A DNA stretch of 64,000 nucleotides, taken from NCBI GenBank assembly GCA_903851195.1, contig CAINNJ010000008.1, forward strand, positions 62,001-126,000, written 5' to 3'. Under the pieces are notes generated by a model. It searched no databases and was not told where the DNA came from. It saw only the letters and a program-made list of their open reading frames with translations. A program made the position numbers and the translations under genes. Of the stretch, positions 8,088 to 17,428 are shown one piece after another. The stretch comes from an uncultured Acidobacteriia bacterium (GTDB taxonomy: Bacteria; Acidobacteriota; Terriglobia; Bryobacterales; Bryobacteraceae). Position 1 is the first letter of the stretch; the number at the start of each line of letters is the position of its first letter.

Positions 8088-8615
8088 ATGAGAAAACTCT
8101 TCGCATTCGCCGTTCCCGCACTCGCTCTTTTCCTTTCAGCCGCCTCCGCAACCCGCGCGGCTGAGATCCCCGCCGAAGGCAGTAAAGCCGCCGATTTCAC
8201 CCTGCAGTCTCAGGAAGGCAAAACCGTTAGCCTGAAGGACTATCGCGGGCAGTGGGTGGTTTTGTACTTTTATCCGAAGGACATGACGCAGGGCTGCACC
8301 ATTGAGGCCCACAACTTCCAGCGCGATCTGGATCAGTACACGGCGAAAAAGGCGGCCATTCTGGGCGTCAGCGCCGATACCGTCGATTCCCACCAGCAGT
8401 TCTGCACCAAAGAAAGCCTGACCTTTAAACTCCTGGCCGACCCCGGCAAAGAGATGATCGGTTCTTACGGTTCGCTCGCGGGCAACGGAATGGTCGCCGC
8501 GCGCAACACGTTCCTGATCGATCCGCAGGGTGTGATCCGCAAGGTCTACACGAAGGTCAACCCCAACCCCCACAGCCAGGAAGTGCTGGAAGCACTTTCC
8601 ACTCTGCAGAAGTAA
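8088..8615 (+). CDS. Peroxiredoxin (BCP/PrxQ-type), secreted
   Basis: A 175-residue thiol peroxidase that reduces peroxides. It has a signal peptide (LFAFAVPALALFLSAAS). The AhpC/TSA fold follows, with DFTLQSQEGKTVSLKDYRGQ and the active-site loop FYPKDMTQGCTIEA, giving a peroxidatic Cys at about residue 70. The nearby resolving Cys found five residues later in E. coli BCP is missing. Cys106 (QQFCTKE) may serve, or the enzyme may be 1-Cys. The signal peptide implies periplasmic peroxide defence. Confidence 0.9.
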   Translation: MRKLFAFAVPALALFLSAASATRAAEIPAEGSKAADFTLQSQEGKTVSLKDYRGQWVVLYFYPKDMTQGCTIEAHNFQRDLDQYTAKKAAILGVSADTVDSHQQFCTKESLTFKLLADPGKEMIGSYGSLAGNGMVAARNTFLIDPQGVIRKVYTKVNPNPHSQEVLEALSTLQK

Positions 8616-8624
8616 TCGGACTCC

Positions 8625-9146
8625 GTGCCCGCGCGCCAGGACGAATTCGAGCGGATCGCACTGCCACTGACACGCGGTCTGCTTGGATTCGCCCGGCGTT
8701 TGGGGCTGCCGAACGGGAGCGCGGAAGACCTGGTGCAATCGACGCTGCTGCAGGCGTGGCGGAAGTTCAATCAGTTCGGGCCGGAGACCAATATGCGGGC
8801 CTGGCTCTACCGGATTCTGATCCATTTGCATTATGAGCAGGCGCGGAGGGCGCGGCGGCGGCCTGTCACGATTTCCTTTATGGAGACGGGCAGGCAGGCG
8901 CCAGGCACCGGTCGCGATTCCCGGATCGAGGAGTCGCTGGAGGTCCGCGAGGCCCTGGACAGATTGCCGGCGGAGCAGAGGACGGTGATTCTGCTGGCGG
9001 TGACGGAAGGTTTCACGTGCCGGGAGATTGCGGAAATTCTGGCCGTGCCGATCGGGACGGTGATGTCGCGGATGAGCCGCGGCAGGCAGGCGCTTCGGGA
9101 AGAACTGCTGGCGGAACCGCGCGGGATCGGACAAGAGATCAGATGA
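8625..9146 (+). CDS. RNA polymerase sigma factor, ECF type
   Basis: A 173-residue group IV sigma factor. Region 2 is NGSAEDLVQSTLLQAWRKF plus the NMRAWLYRILIH segment. Region 4 is RLPAEQRTVILLAVTEG followed by the HTH TCREIAEILAVPIGTVMSRM. It starts at GTG 8625, 9 nt after the peroxiredoxin stop. It ends in an ATGA overlap with the zinc-finger anti-sigma gene, which is its likely regulator. Confidence 0.92.
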   Translation: MPARQDEFERIALPLTRGLLGFARRLGLPNGSAEDLVQSTLLQAWRKFNQFGPETNMRAWLYRILIHLHYEQARRARRRPVTISFMETGRQAPGTGRDSRIEESLEVREALDRLPAEQRTVILLAVTEGFTCREIAEILAVPIGTVMSRMSRGRQALREELLAEPRGIGQEIR

Positions 9147-9871
9147 AGTGCAGCGAGATTGAGGCGTCGGCGATTTTGTGGTTTTCGGGTGAACTCGAAC
9201 CCGCGCGAAAACGGGCGTTCGACCGCCATGTGTCCGGCTGCCCGGCGTGCGCCAGGTTTCTGGAAGAGCAGGCGGCGCTGGACGCGAGAATCCTGGCGGC
9301 TTTCGGTGAGCAGCCCGCCGGAGAAGAGGCGACACCGATCGGGCGGCGGGTGATGATGCGGATCGCGGCGGAGCGACGGCGACGGCTTTCCTTCGCTTTG
9401 GCCGCCGCCGCGCTGGTGGTGCTGGCTCTGACGGTGGGATATCGGAATCGTCCGCCCGAACCGGTGGCGCGGGTGTTCGCCGATGCCGCCCGGGATCATC
9501 GGGTGGAAGTGATCGAGCGGAAGACTCGGCGATGGCGGACGGAGTCGCCGGACGTGGAAGATCTGGCGGTGAATTTCGGGCTGACCGGGGACCGGGCGAC
9601 GGGTCTGGCCCCGCTGGGGTACCGGTTTGCGCGCGCGCGGACCTGCGGTTTGGAAGGGCGCCCGGCTCTGCATCTCGTCTACACGGACGGTGTGCACGAG
9701 GTTTCCGTGTATGTCCGGCGCGGCGGCGGTTCCGGGGCGATGCAGACGGCGGCGGTGGACGGCGAACAACTGGCATCGCTGCGCGCGGCTGGCTACGAGG
9801 CGATCGCGGTGAGCACGGGCAGCGCGAAAGAGTGTGCGCAAATGGTTCGCCGGGCAGCTAGTATGCTCTGA
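9143..9871 (+). CDS. Membrane anti-sigma factor with zinc-finger motif
   Basis: A 242-residue protein, translationally coupled to the ECF sigma gene by ATGA. The N-terminal HVSGCPACARFLEEQ carries the HxxxCxxC motif of zinc-associated anti-sigma (ZAS) domains. One TM helix follows at about residues 80-97 (LSFALAAAALVVLALTVGY), then a periplasmic domain of about 140 residues with no recognised fold. It probably holds the upstream sigma factor inactive until a cell-envelope signal arrives. Confidence 0.82.
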   Translation: MKCSEIEASAILWFSGELEPARKRAFDRHVSGCPACARFLEEQAALDARILAAFGEQPAGEEATPIGRRVMMRIAAERRRRLSFALAAAALVVLALTVGYRNRPPEPVARVFADAARDHRVEVIERKTRRWRTESPDVEDLAVNFGLTGDRATGLAPLGYRFARARTCGLEGRPALHLVYTDGVHEVSVYVRRGGGSGAMQTAAVDGEQLASLRAAGYEAIAVSTGSAKECAQMVRRAASML

Positions 9872-9875
9872 CCAG

Positions 9876-11291
9876 ATGCTTCTGCTCGCAGCCGCGGTTT
9901 TCGTGGGGAGTCCGGCGTGCCGTCCCTGTCATGCGGGTATCGCGGAGACCTGGGAGCGGAGTCCGATGGCGCGTTCGAGCGGCAGGGCGGAACCGTTGCC
10001 CGCGGCCAGTTTCGTCGCCGCGGGACATCGGTACGAAATCGAGGGGAAACGGCTGGGGTTCGAGGGCGGATCTGCCCGTTTCGATTACTTCATCGGCTCG
10101 AATGCGGCGGGGCGCAGCTTTCTTTGGGAGCGCGATGGATATCTGTTCGAACTGCCGGTGACCTGGTACGCGGGAAAGCGGATCTGGGACGCATCGCCCG
10201 GCTATGAGGGCATCAGCGAGATCCGTTTGACCCGACCAGTGGAAGCCAGTTGTCTGCTCTGTCATGCAAGCCAGGTGCGGCCGGTGCTCGGGACGCAGAA
10301 CCGGTTTGGGGAGCCTCCGTTTCTGGAAAACGGCGTTGGATGCGAACGGTGTCACGGGCCGGGCAGCGAGCATGTGCGGGATCCGGCGAAGGCACGCATG
10401 GTGAATCCGGCGGGCCTCGATGCCGAGCGCCGCGATGCGGTCTGCAGCCAGTGTCATTTGACAGGTGAGGCGCGGATCGAGACGGCGGGACGGAGGTTTG
10501 CGGAGTTTCGCGCGGGGGAGCGGCTGGCCGATTACGCGACGTATTTCGTCTGGCAGTCCGGGCGGCGGGATTTCAAAGTGACAAGCCATGTGGAGAAGCT
10601 GGCGTCGAGCGGCTGTAAACGGGGTGCCGGGGAGGCTTTGTGGTGCGGAACTTGTCATGATCCACATGGGGCGGAAGATGAAGGGGCGAAGACGCAGGCG
10701 GCCTGTCTGAATTGTCATGCCGCGGCGCACCGGCAGCAGGAGAATTGCGCCGGTTGTCACATGCCGCGCGCGAAGGCTTCGGACGCGGGGCACGGGATGT
10801 TGACGGACCACAGTATTCCCCGGGTGCCGCGAGGCGCGCGCGCCGTGGGGGAGTCGCGCGAGTTGGTGGCGTTTCCGGGAACGGCCGACGATCGGTCGCT
10901 TGGTCTGGCCTATGCGGAATTGGGCGATGCGCGGGCGCGGGAGTTCCTGCTGCGGGCCCGGCCGGCGGATTGGGCGGTGCGGCTGCGTCTGGCCGTGACG
11001 GAGACCGATGCGCGGCGGGCCGCGGCGCTCTACGAGTCGGTATTGAACGAACGGCCCGGCGAGGTGTCGGCTCTGGTCAACCTGGGGACCATCTACGCGG
11101 CGGCCGGGCGAACCGCGGAAGCCGGAGAACTGTGGGAGAGGGCTCTGGTAGCGAACCCGGCTACCGAGCAGGCGGTGCTGAATCTGTCGAAGATCCGGCC
11201 TTCGGCGGTGGCGGCGGGGATTCTTCGGCGTTATCTCGAACTGGAGCCACGATCGCGGGCTGTTCGGGACGCATTAGATTCGCTGCGATAG
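9876..11291 (+). CDS. Multiheme c-type cytochrome with TPR domain
   Basis: A 471-residue exported protein. The start is ATG 9876, followed by a short signal segment (LLLAAAVFVGSPA) that runs straight into the first heme motif. Seven CXXCH sites are visible: CRPCH, CLLCH, CERCH, CSQCH, CGTCH, CLNCH and CAGCH. This part resembles cytochrome c554-like domains. The last 150 residues form TPR-type helical repeats (RRAAALYESVLNERPGEVSA, LVNLGTIYAAAGRTAEAGEL). A TATGCT hexamer lies 8 nt before the ATG. It sits between the sigma/anti-sigma pair and the TonB receptor. A role in periplasmic electron transfer is inferred; the partner is unknown. Confidence 0.85.
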   Translation: MLLLAAAVFVGSPACRPCHAGIAETWERSPMARSSGRAEPLPAASFVAAGHRYEIEGKRLGFEGGSARFDYFIGSNAAGRSFLWERDGYLFELPVTWYAGKRIWDASPGYEGISEIRLTRPVEASCLLCHASQVRPVLGTQNRFGEPPFLENGVGCERCHGPGSEHVRDPAKARMVNPAGLDAERRDAVCSQCHLTGEARIETAGRRFAEFRAGERLADYATYFVWQSGRRDFKVTSHVEKLASSGCKRGAGEALWCGTCHDPHGAEDEGAKTQAACLNCHAAAHRQQENCAGCHMPRAKASDAGHGMLTDHSIPRVPRGARAVGESRELVAFPGTADDRSLGLAYAELGDARAREFLLRARPADWAVRLRLAVTETDARRAAALYESVLNERPGEVSALVNLGTIYAAAGRTAEAGELWERALVANPATEQAVLNLSKIRPSAVAAGILRRYLELEPRSRAVRDALDSLR

Positions 11292-11373
11292 GGAATTGTG
11301 CGAAAAATCTTCCTGTGGTTCGACCTTTCGAAAAGAGTGTGATAGGTTAAACACACCGTTTTCGGAGGTCACC

Positions 11374-14300
11374 TTGTCGTATTTATCAAAAATTTGTCTG
11401 CTATTTGTGTGCGGCGCGGCTGCATTTGCGCAAAGCGATCGCGGAACCATCACCGGGACTGTATCGGACGCTACCGGCGCCTTAATTCCTAACGCTCATC
11501 TGGTTCTGAACAATACGAGCACCGGGACAAAGACCGACACCGTGACCACCGGAACCGGCAACTATACCCTTCTGGCTCTGCCCGTCGGAACTTATACGCT
11601 CACGCTCGAGCAGCCGGGTTTTAGCAAATACGAGCAAACCAATATTCAGGTACAGGTCGCGGTGACCACCCGCGTGGACGTCGTGCTGAAAGTCGGCAAT
11701 GCTTCCGAGTCCGTGCAGGTGACGGCGGAATCGACGCAGCTGAAGACGGAGAGCGCCGAGCAATCGACCACGATTACGGGAAATCAGATTGCCGAACTGC
11801 CGATCAATTTCGGCATCGGCGCGGGAGCGATCCGGAATCCGCTTTCGTTCATCCAGATGACGCCGGGCGCGACGTTCAACGGCTGGAATAACATCTCGAT
11901 TAACGGCGGCACGAACAATTTCAAGATTGTTTTCGAAGGCCAGGAGTCGGACAGCGCTTACCAGACGCAGGTATCGGATGAAGAGCAGCCGTCGGTGGAA
12001 GCCATTGAGCAGTTCACGCTGCAGACGTCGAATTTCTCGGCAGAATACGGTCTGGTGGGTAACGGCGGCATTTACAACTTCACGTCGAAGAGCGGCACCA
12101 ATCAGTTCCACGGCAGCGCTTACGACTACTTTGAGAACACGTTTCTGAACGCGGGCATTCCGTTCACCAACGACGGCACGGGACATCACACGAAAGTAGT
12201 GAAACACCTGAGCGACGGCGGCGGATCAATCGGTGGCCCGGTCTGGATTCCGAAAGTCTATAACGGCAAGAACAAGACGTTTTTCTTCTTTAATCTGGAA
12301 AAGTATCGCGACCGGGAGAATCTCTATGCCGGAACGACGACGGTACCGAACAGCGCGTACATCGCCGGCAATCTGAGCAACAATCTGGCCGTAACGGCGA
12401 ACCGAAATCTGGGGAACGATTTCGCGGGGCGTCCGATTATTCAGAACGCGATTTACGATCCGAATACGGCGGTAATCGATTCCAGCGGACGCCGCGTGCT
12501 GACGCCGTTCGCGGGCAACATCATCCCGCAGAGCCGGTTCGATCCGGTGGCCGTGAAGATCATCGCCACGCTGCCGAAGCCGAATCTGAGCGACAATTTC
12601 GTCAACAATTTCTCGCAGACGGGTGCGTTTTTTAAGCTGCAGCAGATTCCCTCGATCAAGGTGGATCAGAACTTCGGCGACAAGATCAAGATCTCCGGAT
12701 ATTTCGCAATTGAGGACACGGACAAGTCGAACGGCGTCGATGGCTTGCCGGACGCGCTCTCGCGGGTTCGCCTGCAGTACATCCGCAGCAAAACGACGCG
12801 CGTGAACTACGACCAGACGATTACGCCGACGCTGCTTTTTCACTTCGGCGCCGGTTTTATCCGCCACGTGAATCCGGACACGGTACCGCCGGTGAGTTCG
12901 GGTTACGATTCGACGAAGCTCGGCATTGTAGGGGCGCCGGGCACGGGATATCCGCGCATCGCCAGTATTGGCGACAGCGTGCTGGGCGGCATCGCGGTGC
13001 CGTTCGGGTCGGGCAACCGGCTGCTGGCAATCGATCAGAAGCCGACGGCGACGGCGTCGATGAGCTGGGTGCACGGGAACCATACGTACAAGACGGGCGT
13101 GGACTGGAAGATGGACACGCAGACTTCGGACAGCAACAACGGTCTGGCTCCGGCTTACACGTTCAGCGGCTCGGAAACGTCGCAGCCGCTTTACGGGCAG
13201 ACGCTGCCGAGCGGCACGGGCACGGGATCGGCCTGGGCGAGTTTCCTGCTGGGCCAGTATGACAGCGTGGCGGTCGGCAATGCGGTGGCCCCGCAGTACC
13301 GGCGCACGTCGTGGGCGGCCTATCTGCAGGACACATGGAAAGCGACGCACAAGCTCACACTCGACTACGGGCTGCGCTGGGATCTGCAGAAGCCGCTGAT
13401 CGAGATTCACGACCGGGAAGCCAGCTTCAGTCCCACGACGCCGAATCCCAATGCCAACGGGCTGTTGGGCGCGGTGATTTACGCGGGCACGGGGACGGGC
13501 CGGTGCGGTTGTCAGTTCTCCGCTGTGTATCCCTATGCGATTGCGCCGCGGCTGGGCGCGGCGTATCAGCTCAACGCCAGGACAGTCATCCGCGCGGGCT
13601 GGGGACTGACTTATGGCTCGCTGGCTCCTACGTCTTCGCAGCCATCCACATCGGGTCTCGGCTTCAATACGATCACGATTCCCGCACCGGGCAACGGCGT
13701 GGGCGCCGGCATTCTTTCGCAGCCGCTGGTGATCGACCAGAAAGCGCTGTATGGGGCAAGTTACGATCCGGGCCTGTTCGTGGTGCCGGGAACGGCGGTG
13801 CAGGGCGCGCCGACGCTGGTCGACAAGAACGGCGGACGTCCGCCGCGGGTGAATCAGTGGAGTGTATCGGTGCAGCGGGAGGTCATAAAAGATGTGGTCA
13901 TAGAAGCCTCCTTCCTGGGAAATCATTCGGTCTGGCTGAACGCCGGGGCGAGCGGGAGTTTTTCGTCCGGCACGATTCCGAATCTGATCAATTACAACGC
14001 GGTGGATCCGGCCGTGCTGCAGAAGCTGGGAATCGGCGATCTGACCAACGCGGCGAACCGTACGCTGCTGAGTTCCACGATTACGTCCGCGGTAGCGGTA
14101 GCGGCGGGTTTCAGGAAGCCGTATGCGGGCTTCCCGGATTCCGGCACGGTGCTGCAGAGCCTGCGGCCGTTCCCGCAGTTCAGCGGCATCGGGCAGCAGT
14201 GGGCTCCGCTGGGAGCGTCCTGGTATGACGCCCTGCAGGTGAAGCTGACGAAACGCTTTTCGCACGGTCTGACAGCCACGGCGGCGTATGCTTTCTCGAA

Positions 14301-15003
14301 GACAGAGGACAGCACGACGAACGCCGGGAGCATCTACGACCGGAGCAGTTTTAAGGGCCTCGCCGTCAACGATATCCCGAATATCTTCAGTCTCAGCGTC
14401 GATTACACGGTGCCGGCTTTCGGCTTCGTGAAGCGGAACCGGATCGCTAATATGCTGCTGGCGGACTGGCGCGCGGGTACCATCGATACATGGCAGAGCG
14501 GCGCGCTGCTGGCTTCACCGGGATCGAACAACGGGATCGGCAACTATGTGTCGACGGGCTACACCCGGCAGGTGCGCGTAAAGGGTGTGCCGCTGTATCT
14601 GAAGGATCCCAATTGCGGCTGCATCGATCCGACGCAGGAGACGATTCTGAATCCGGCGGCGTGGCAGGATCAGGCGGCGGGCGTGCCGGGCAGCAACATC
14701 GTGTATTACAACGATTTCCGGTCACAGCGGAGGCCGATTGTTTCCGGAGGGCTGGGCAAGATTTTCCAGATCCGGGAGCGGATGTCGCTGAGTATCCGCG
14801 CGGAGTTCTTCAATCTGCTGAACCAGAACCTTTCTCTGGCCAATCCGAGCACGGGGAGTCCGGCAACCCCTCCCACGCGTTCCAATGGTTTGTTGACCGG
14901 CGGGTTCGGATTCCTGAACTACACGGGCATTGTGTCGAACAGCGTGAACTCTTCTTTGCCGACGCCGCGCACCGGGCAGTTGGTGGCGAGGTTCCAGTTT
15001 TAG
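11374..15003 (+). CDS. TonB-dependent receptor with carboxypeptidase-regulatory domain (Oar-like)
   Basis: About 1209 residues. I start it at TTG 11374 because GGAGG (11364-11368) sits 5 nt upstream and the frame opens directly into a signal peptide (KICLLFVCGAAAFAQ). Residues about 20-110 are a CarboxypepD_reg-like beta domain (RGTITGTVSDATGALIPNAH). A plug region and a long beta-barrel follow, ending in a terminal aromatic residue (GQLVARFQF), as outer-membrane barrels do. Oar-like receptors are expanded in acidobacteria and are thought to import oligomeric substrates. The next gene begins 5 nt after its stop, so the receptor is probably co-transcribed with the CRTAC1 and TPR genes. Confidence 0.9.
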   Translation: MSYLSKICLLFVCGAAAFAQSDRGTITGTVSDATGALIPNAHLVLNNTSTGTKTDTVTTGTGNYTLLALPVGTYTLTLEQPGFSKYEQTNIQVQVAVTTRVDVVLKVGNASESVQVTAESTQLKTESAEQSTTITGNQIAELPINFGIGAGAIRNPLSFIQMTPGATFNGWNNISINGGTNNFKIVFEGQESDSAYQTQVSDEEQPSVEAIEQFTLQTSNFSAEYGLVGNGGIYNFTSKSGTNQFHGSAYDYFENTFLNAGIPFTNDGTGHHTKVVKHLSDGGGSIGGPVWIPKVYNGKNKTFFFFNLEKYRDRENLYAGTTTVPNSAYIAGNLSNNLAVTANRNLGNDFAGRPIIQNAIYDPNTAVIDSSGRRVLTPFAGNIIPQSRFDPVAVKIIATLPKPNLSDNFVNNFSQTGAFFKLQQIPSIKVDQNFGDKIKISGYFAIEDTDKSNGVDGLPDALSRVRLQYIRSKTTRVNYDQTITPTLLFHFGAGFIRHVNPDTVPPVSSGYDSTKLGIVGAPGTGYPRIASIGDSVLGGIAVPFGSGNRLLAIDQKPTATASMSWVHGNHTYKTGVDWKMDTQTSDSNNGLAPAYTFSGSETSQPLYGQTLPSGTGTGSAWASFLLGQYDSVAVGNAVAPQYRRTSWAAYLQDTWKATHKLTLDYGLRWDLQKPLIEIHDREASFSPTTPNPNANGLLGAVIYAGTGTGRCGCQFSAVYPYAIAPRLGAAYQLNARTVIRAGWGLTYGSLAPTSSQPSTSGLGFNTITIPAPGNGVGAGILSQPLVIDQKALYGASYDPGLFVVPGTAVQGAPTLVDKNGGRPPRVNQWSVSVQREVIKDVVIEASFLGNHSVWLNAGASGSFSSGTIPNLINYNAVDPAVLQKLGIGDLTNAANRTLLSSTITSAVAVAAGFRKPYAGFPDSGTVLQSLRPFPQFSGIGQQWAPLGASWYDALQVKLTKRFSHGLTATAAYAFSKTEDSTTNAGSIYDRSSFKGLAVNDIPNIFSLSVDYTVPAFGFVKRNRIANMLLADWRAGTIDTWQSGALLASPGSNNGIGNYVSTGYTRQVRVKGVPLYLKDPNCGCIDPTQETILNPAAWQDQAAGVPGSNIVYYNDFRSQRRPIVSGGLGKIFQIRERMSLSIRAEFFNLLNQNLSLANPSTGSPATPPTRSNGLLTGGFGFLNYTGIVSNSVNSSLPTPRTGQLVARFQF

Positions 15004-15008
15004 TTCGA

Positions 15009-16628
15009 TTGCTGGCGGGTGTGCTTCTGGGCGGAGTGGCTTTGGCCGCTCCGCCCATTCGTTTTGAGGAAGCGGCTGCTCAGGCCGGGCTGAAATTTAC
15101 GCTGCGCAACGCCGCCGCCGGCGGGTTCCACCAGATTGAACTCACGGGCGGCGGCGTTGCCGTGATCGACTACAACAACGACGGGTGCGCGGATGTGTTT
15201 TTTGCGAACGGCGCCGCGATTCCCAGCCTGAAGAAAACCGGTCCCGAGTTTTCTAACCGCCTCTTTCGGAATAACTGCGATCTGACGTTCACGGATGTCA
15301 CGGCGGAAGCGGGGCTGGCAGGTGAGGGTTATTCGATGGCGGTCGCAGCGGGGGATTTCGATAATGACGGATTCGCCGATCTTTTCGTCACCGGGGTGAA
15401 GGGGAATACGCTGTACCGGAATCTGGGGAACGGGAAGTTTGCCGATGTCACGGCGAAGGCGGGCGTGGGCGCGGGGAAAGTGTGGTCGGTATCGGCGGGC
15501 TGGGTGGATTACGACAACGACGGCTGGCTGGATCTGTTCGTATCGAATTACGTGGTCTGGGATGCGGCGAAGGAGCCTCGGTGCGGCTCACCGGAGCGGC
15601 AGTTCTACTGTCATCCGAACGCCTATCAGGGATTGCCCGGACAACTGCTGCACAATAATCGCGACGGGACGTTTACGGATGTGACGGAGCGCGCGGGGAT
15701 CGGGCGGCATATCGGGAAAGGCATGGGCGTGGCGTTTGCGGATGTGGATGGCGACGGGCTGACCGATATCTTCGTCGCCAACGATTCGGTGCGGAGTTTC
15801 CTGTTTCACAATCAGGGTGACGGGACGTTCCAGGAGATCGGCCTCGAGGCGGGTGTGGCGTTGCGTGAGGACGGATACGCCATCGCGGGGATGGGGGCGG
15901 ACCTGCGCGATTTCGATAACGACGGCAAGCCCGATCTGTTGATTTCCGGCATTATCAACGACGCGTTTCAGTTGTTTCGAAATCCGGGCGGCGGGAAGCC
16001 GTTCGAGGATTACGGGCAGCGCACGGGGCTGCTGATGGGCACGCGGCAACTGACCGGATGGAGCCTCGGGATGTTCGATTTCGACAACGATGGCTGGAAA
16101 GATCTGTTCTTCGGACTGTCGCACCTGGCGGAACTGGATCGGTATCTGGGACGGGCCTCGGCTTTGGCGAACCGCGTGTTCCGGAACCTGGACGGGAAAC
16201 GCCTGGTGGATGTTTCCGCCGAAGCGGGTTCGGATTTTCAGATCGCCGCGATGCATCGCGGGGTGGCGTTTGCGGATTTCGATAACGACGGCCGGGTGGA
16301 TGCGGTGGTGTCGGTCTTGAATGGTCCGGCGAAGCTGTTCCGGAATGTGACGGCAACGGATGCGCACTGGCTGGCGGTCCGGTTGCGGGGTGTGCGGAGC
16401 AATCGGATGGGGCTGGGAGCGAAGATTCAGGTACATCTGGCGGACGGGCGGGATCTCTACAACCAGGCCACTACGGCGGTGGGATACGCGAGTTCCAGCG
16501 AGGCTCTGGTACGGTTCGGACTCGGGCAAAGCAGCGCGGCCGAGTGGGTGGAGGTCACGTGGCCTGGCGGGGAGAAGCAGCGGGTTGCGGGGGTAGAGGG
16601 GAATCGGATTGTGGAGATCCGGCAGTGA
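15009..16628 (+). CDS. CRTAC1 family protein with FG-GAP/VCBS repeats and ASPIC-UnbV domain
   Basis: About 539 residues. The start is TTG 15009 (GTG 15021 is possible), giving a signal peptide (LAGVLLGGVALAAPP). At least seven calcium-loop repeats of the type DYNNDGCADVF/DFDNDGFADLF are spread over residues 50-430, consistent with a beta-propeller. The C-terminus is the ASPIC/UnbV domain (RSNRMGLGAKIQVHLADG, ALVRFGLGQSSAAEWVEVTW). This is a secreted or cell-surface protein whose biochemical role is unknown. It is joined at both ends to its neighbours: 5 nt from the TonB receptor stop, and a GTGA overlap with the TPR gene. Confidence 0.88.
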   Translation: MLAGVLLGGVALAAPPIRFEEAAAQAGLKFTLRNAAAGGFHQIELTGGGVAVIDYNNDGCADVFFANGAAIPSLKKTGPEFSNRLFRNNCDLTFTDVTAEAGLAGEGYSMAVAAGDFDNDGFADLFVTGVKGNTLYRNLGNGKFADVTAKAGVGAGKVWSVSAGWVDYDNDGWLDLFVSNYVVWDAAKEPRCGSPERQFYCHPNAYQGLPGQLLHNNRDGTFTDVTERAGIGRHIGKGMGVAFADVDGDGLTDIFVANDSVRSFLFHNQGDGTFQEIGLEAGVALREDGYAIAGMGADLRDFDNDGKPDLLISGIINDAFQLFRNPGGGKPFEDYGQRTGLLMGTRQLTGWSLGMFDFDNDGWKDLFFGLSHLAELDRYLGRASALANRVFRNLDGKRLVDVSAEAGSDFQIAAMHRGVAFADFDNDGRVDAVVSVLNGPAKLFRNVTATDAHWLAVRLRGVRSNRMGLGAKIQVHLADGRDLYNQATTAVGYASSSEALVRFGLGQSSAAEWVEVTWPGGEKQRVAGVEGNRIVEIRQ

Positions 16629-17407
16629 CTCTTGCGTGGCTGGCGTTCGTTGCGTGGAGTGCGGTTTCGCCAGGTTATTCCTCGTATGAAAAAGCGAACC
16701 GGCTGTTCGTGGCGCAGCGGTTTCAGGAGGCGTTCACTGCAGTGGATGAGGCACTGCGGCTCGATCCGAAGCTGGTCCCGGCACTGACATTGAAGGCCAA
16801 GATGGCGATGGCGGTCAATCGGTTCGACGTGGCCCGGCAAAGCCTGGAGCAGGCGCTGGCGGTGGATCCCCGGGCTCAATACGCGGAGTTCCTGTACGGC
16901 ATGGAGGCGTTTCTCACGAACGAGATGCAGCAGGCGCTGCCGCGTTTCCGGAAGGCGCGTGAGCTGAATCCGGCGGATGCACGGGCGGCGCTGTATTTGG
17001 GACTGACGTGTGAGAGCCTGGGGCAGACGGACGAGGCGCTTACGCTTTATCGGGAAGCCGCCCGGCTGGAGAGGGTGGCGGGCAAGCCGCAGTCGGACAC
17101 GCTGCTGCCTGGCGCGCGGCTGCTTCTGCTGCTGGGTCGTCTGGAGGAGAGTGAGGGATGGAGCCGGCAGGCGCTGGCGCTCGATCCGAAGTCGCGGGAC
17201 GCGCAATTCGAACTGGCGCGGGTACTGCTCAGGCGTGGTCAGGCGGGGCAGGCGGCCGCGGCGGGGGAAGAGGCGCTGCGCCTGGCTGGGGGCACGGTGA
17301 CGGATGCGCAGATCCATTACCTGCTGATCCGGGCCTGGCAGCAGGACGGGAAGGCGGAGAGGGCGGAGCACCATGCCCAGGCGCTGCGGGCTTTGGAAGC
17401 GCGTTAA
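16625..17407 (+). CDS. TPR-repeat protein, secreted or membrane-anchored
   Basis: A 260-residue tetratricopeptide protein starting at GTG 16625, which overlaps the upstream TGA. A short hydrophobic N-terminus (TLAWLAFVAWSAVSPG) suggests export. Helical repeats follow from residue 20 (YEKANRLFVAQRFQEAFTAV, ALRLDPKLVPALTLKAKMAM, etc.), about six units to the end. It is likely a scaffold partner of the CRTAC1/TonB system; the order TonB receptor, CRTAC1, TPR is itself suggestive. The specific ligand is unknown. Confidence 0.82.
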   Translation: MTLAWLAFVAWSAVSPGYSSYEKANRLFVAQRFQEAFTAVDEALRLDPKLVPALTLKAKMAMAVNRFDVARQSLEQALAVDPRAQYAEFLYGMEAFLTNEMQQALPRFRKARELNPADARAALYLGLTCESLGQTDEALTLYREAARLERVAGKPQSDTLLPGARLLLLLGRLEESEGWSRQALALDPKSRDAQFELARVLLRRGQAGQAAAAGEEALRLAGGTVTDAQIHYLLIRAWQQDGKAERAEHHAQALRALEAR

Positions 17408-17428
17408 CCCGATACAATATTGGTTTCC

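Noticed and set aside
8136-9776. 546-codon minus-strand frame over peroxiredoxin, sigma and anti-sigma genes
   Set aside because: Pro/Arg/Ser-rich translation with no domain; three real genes lie opposite.
12226-14265. 679-codon open frame on the minus strand opposite the TonB receptor
   Set aside because: Arg-rich low-complexity translation with no domain or ribosome site; it mirrors the codon bias of the real gene on the other strand.
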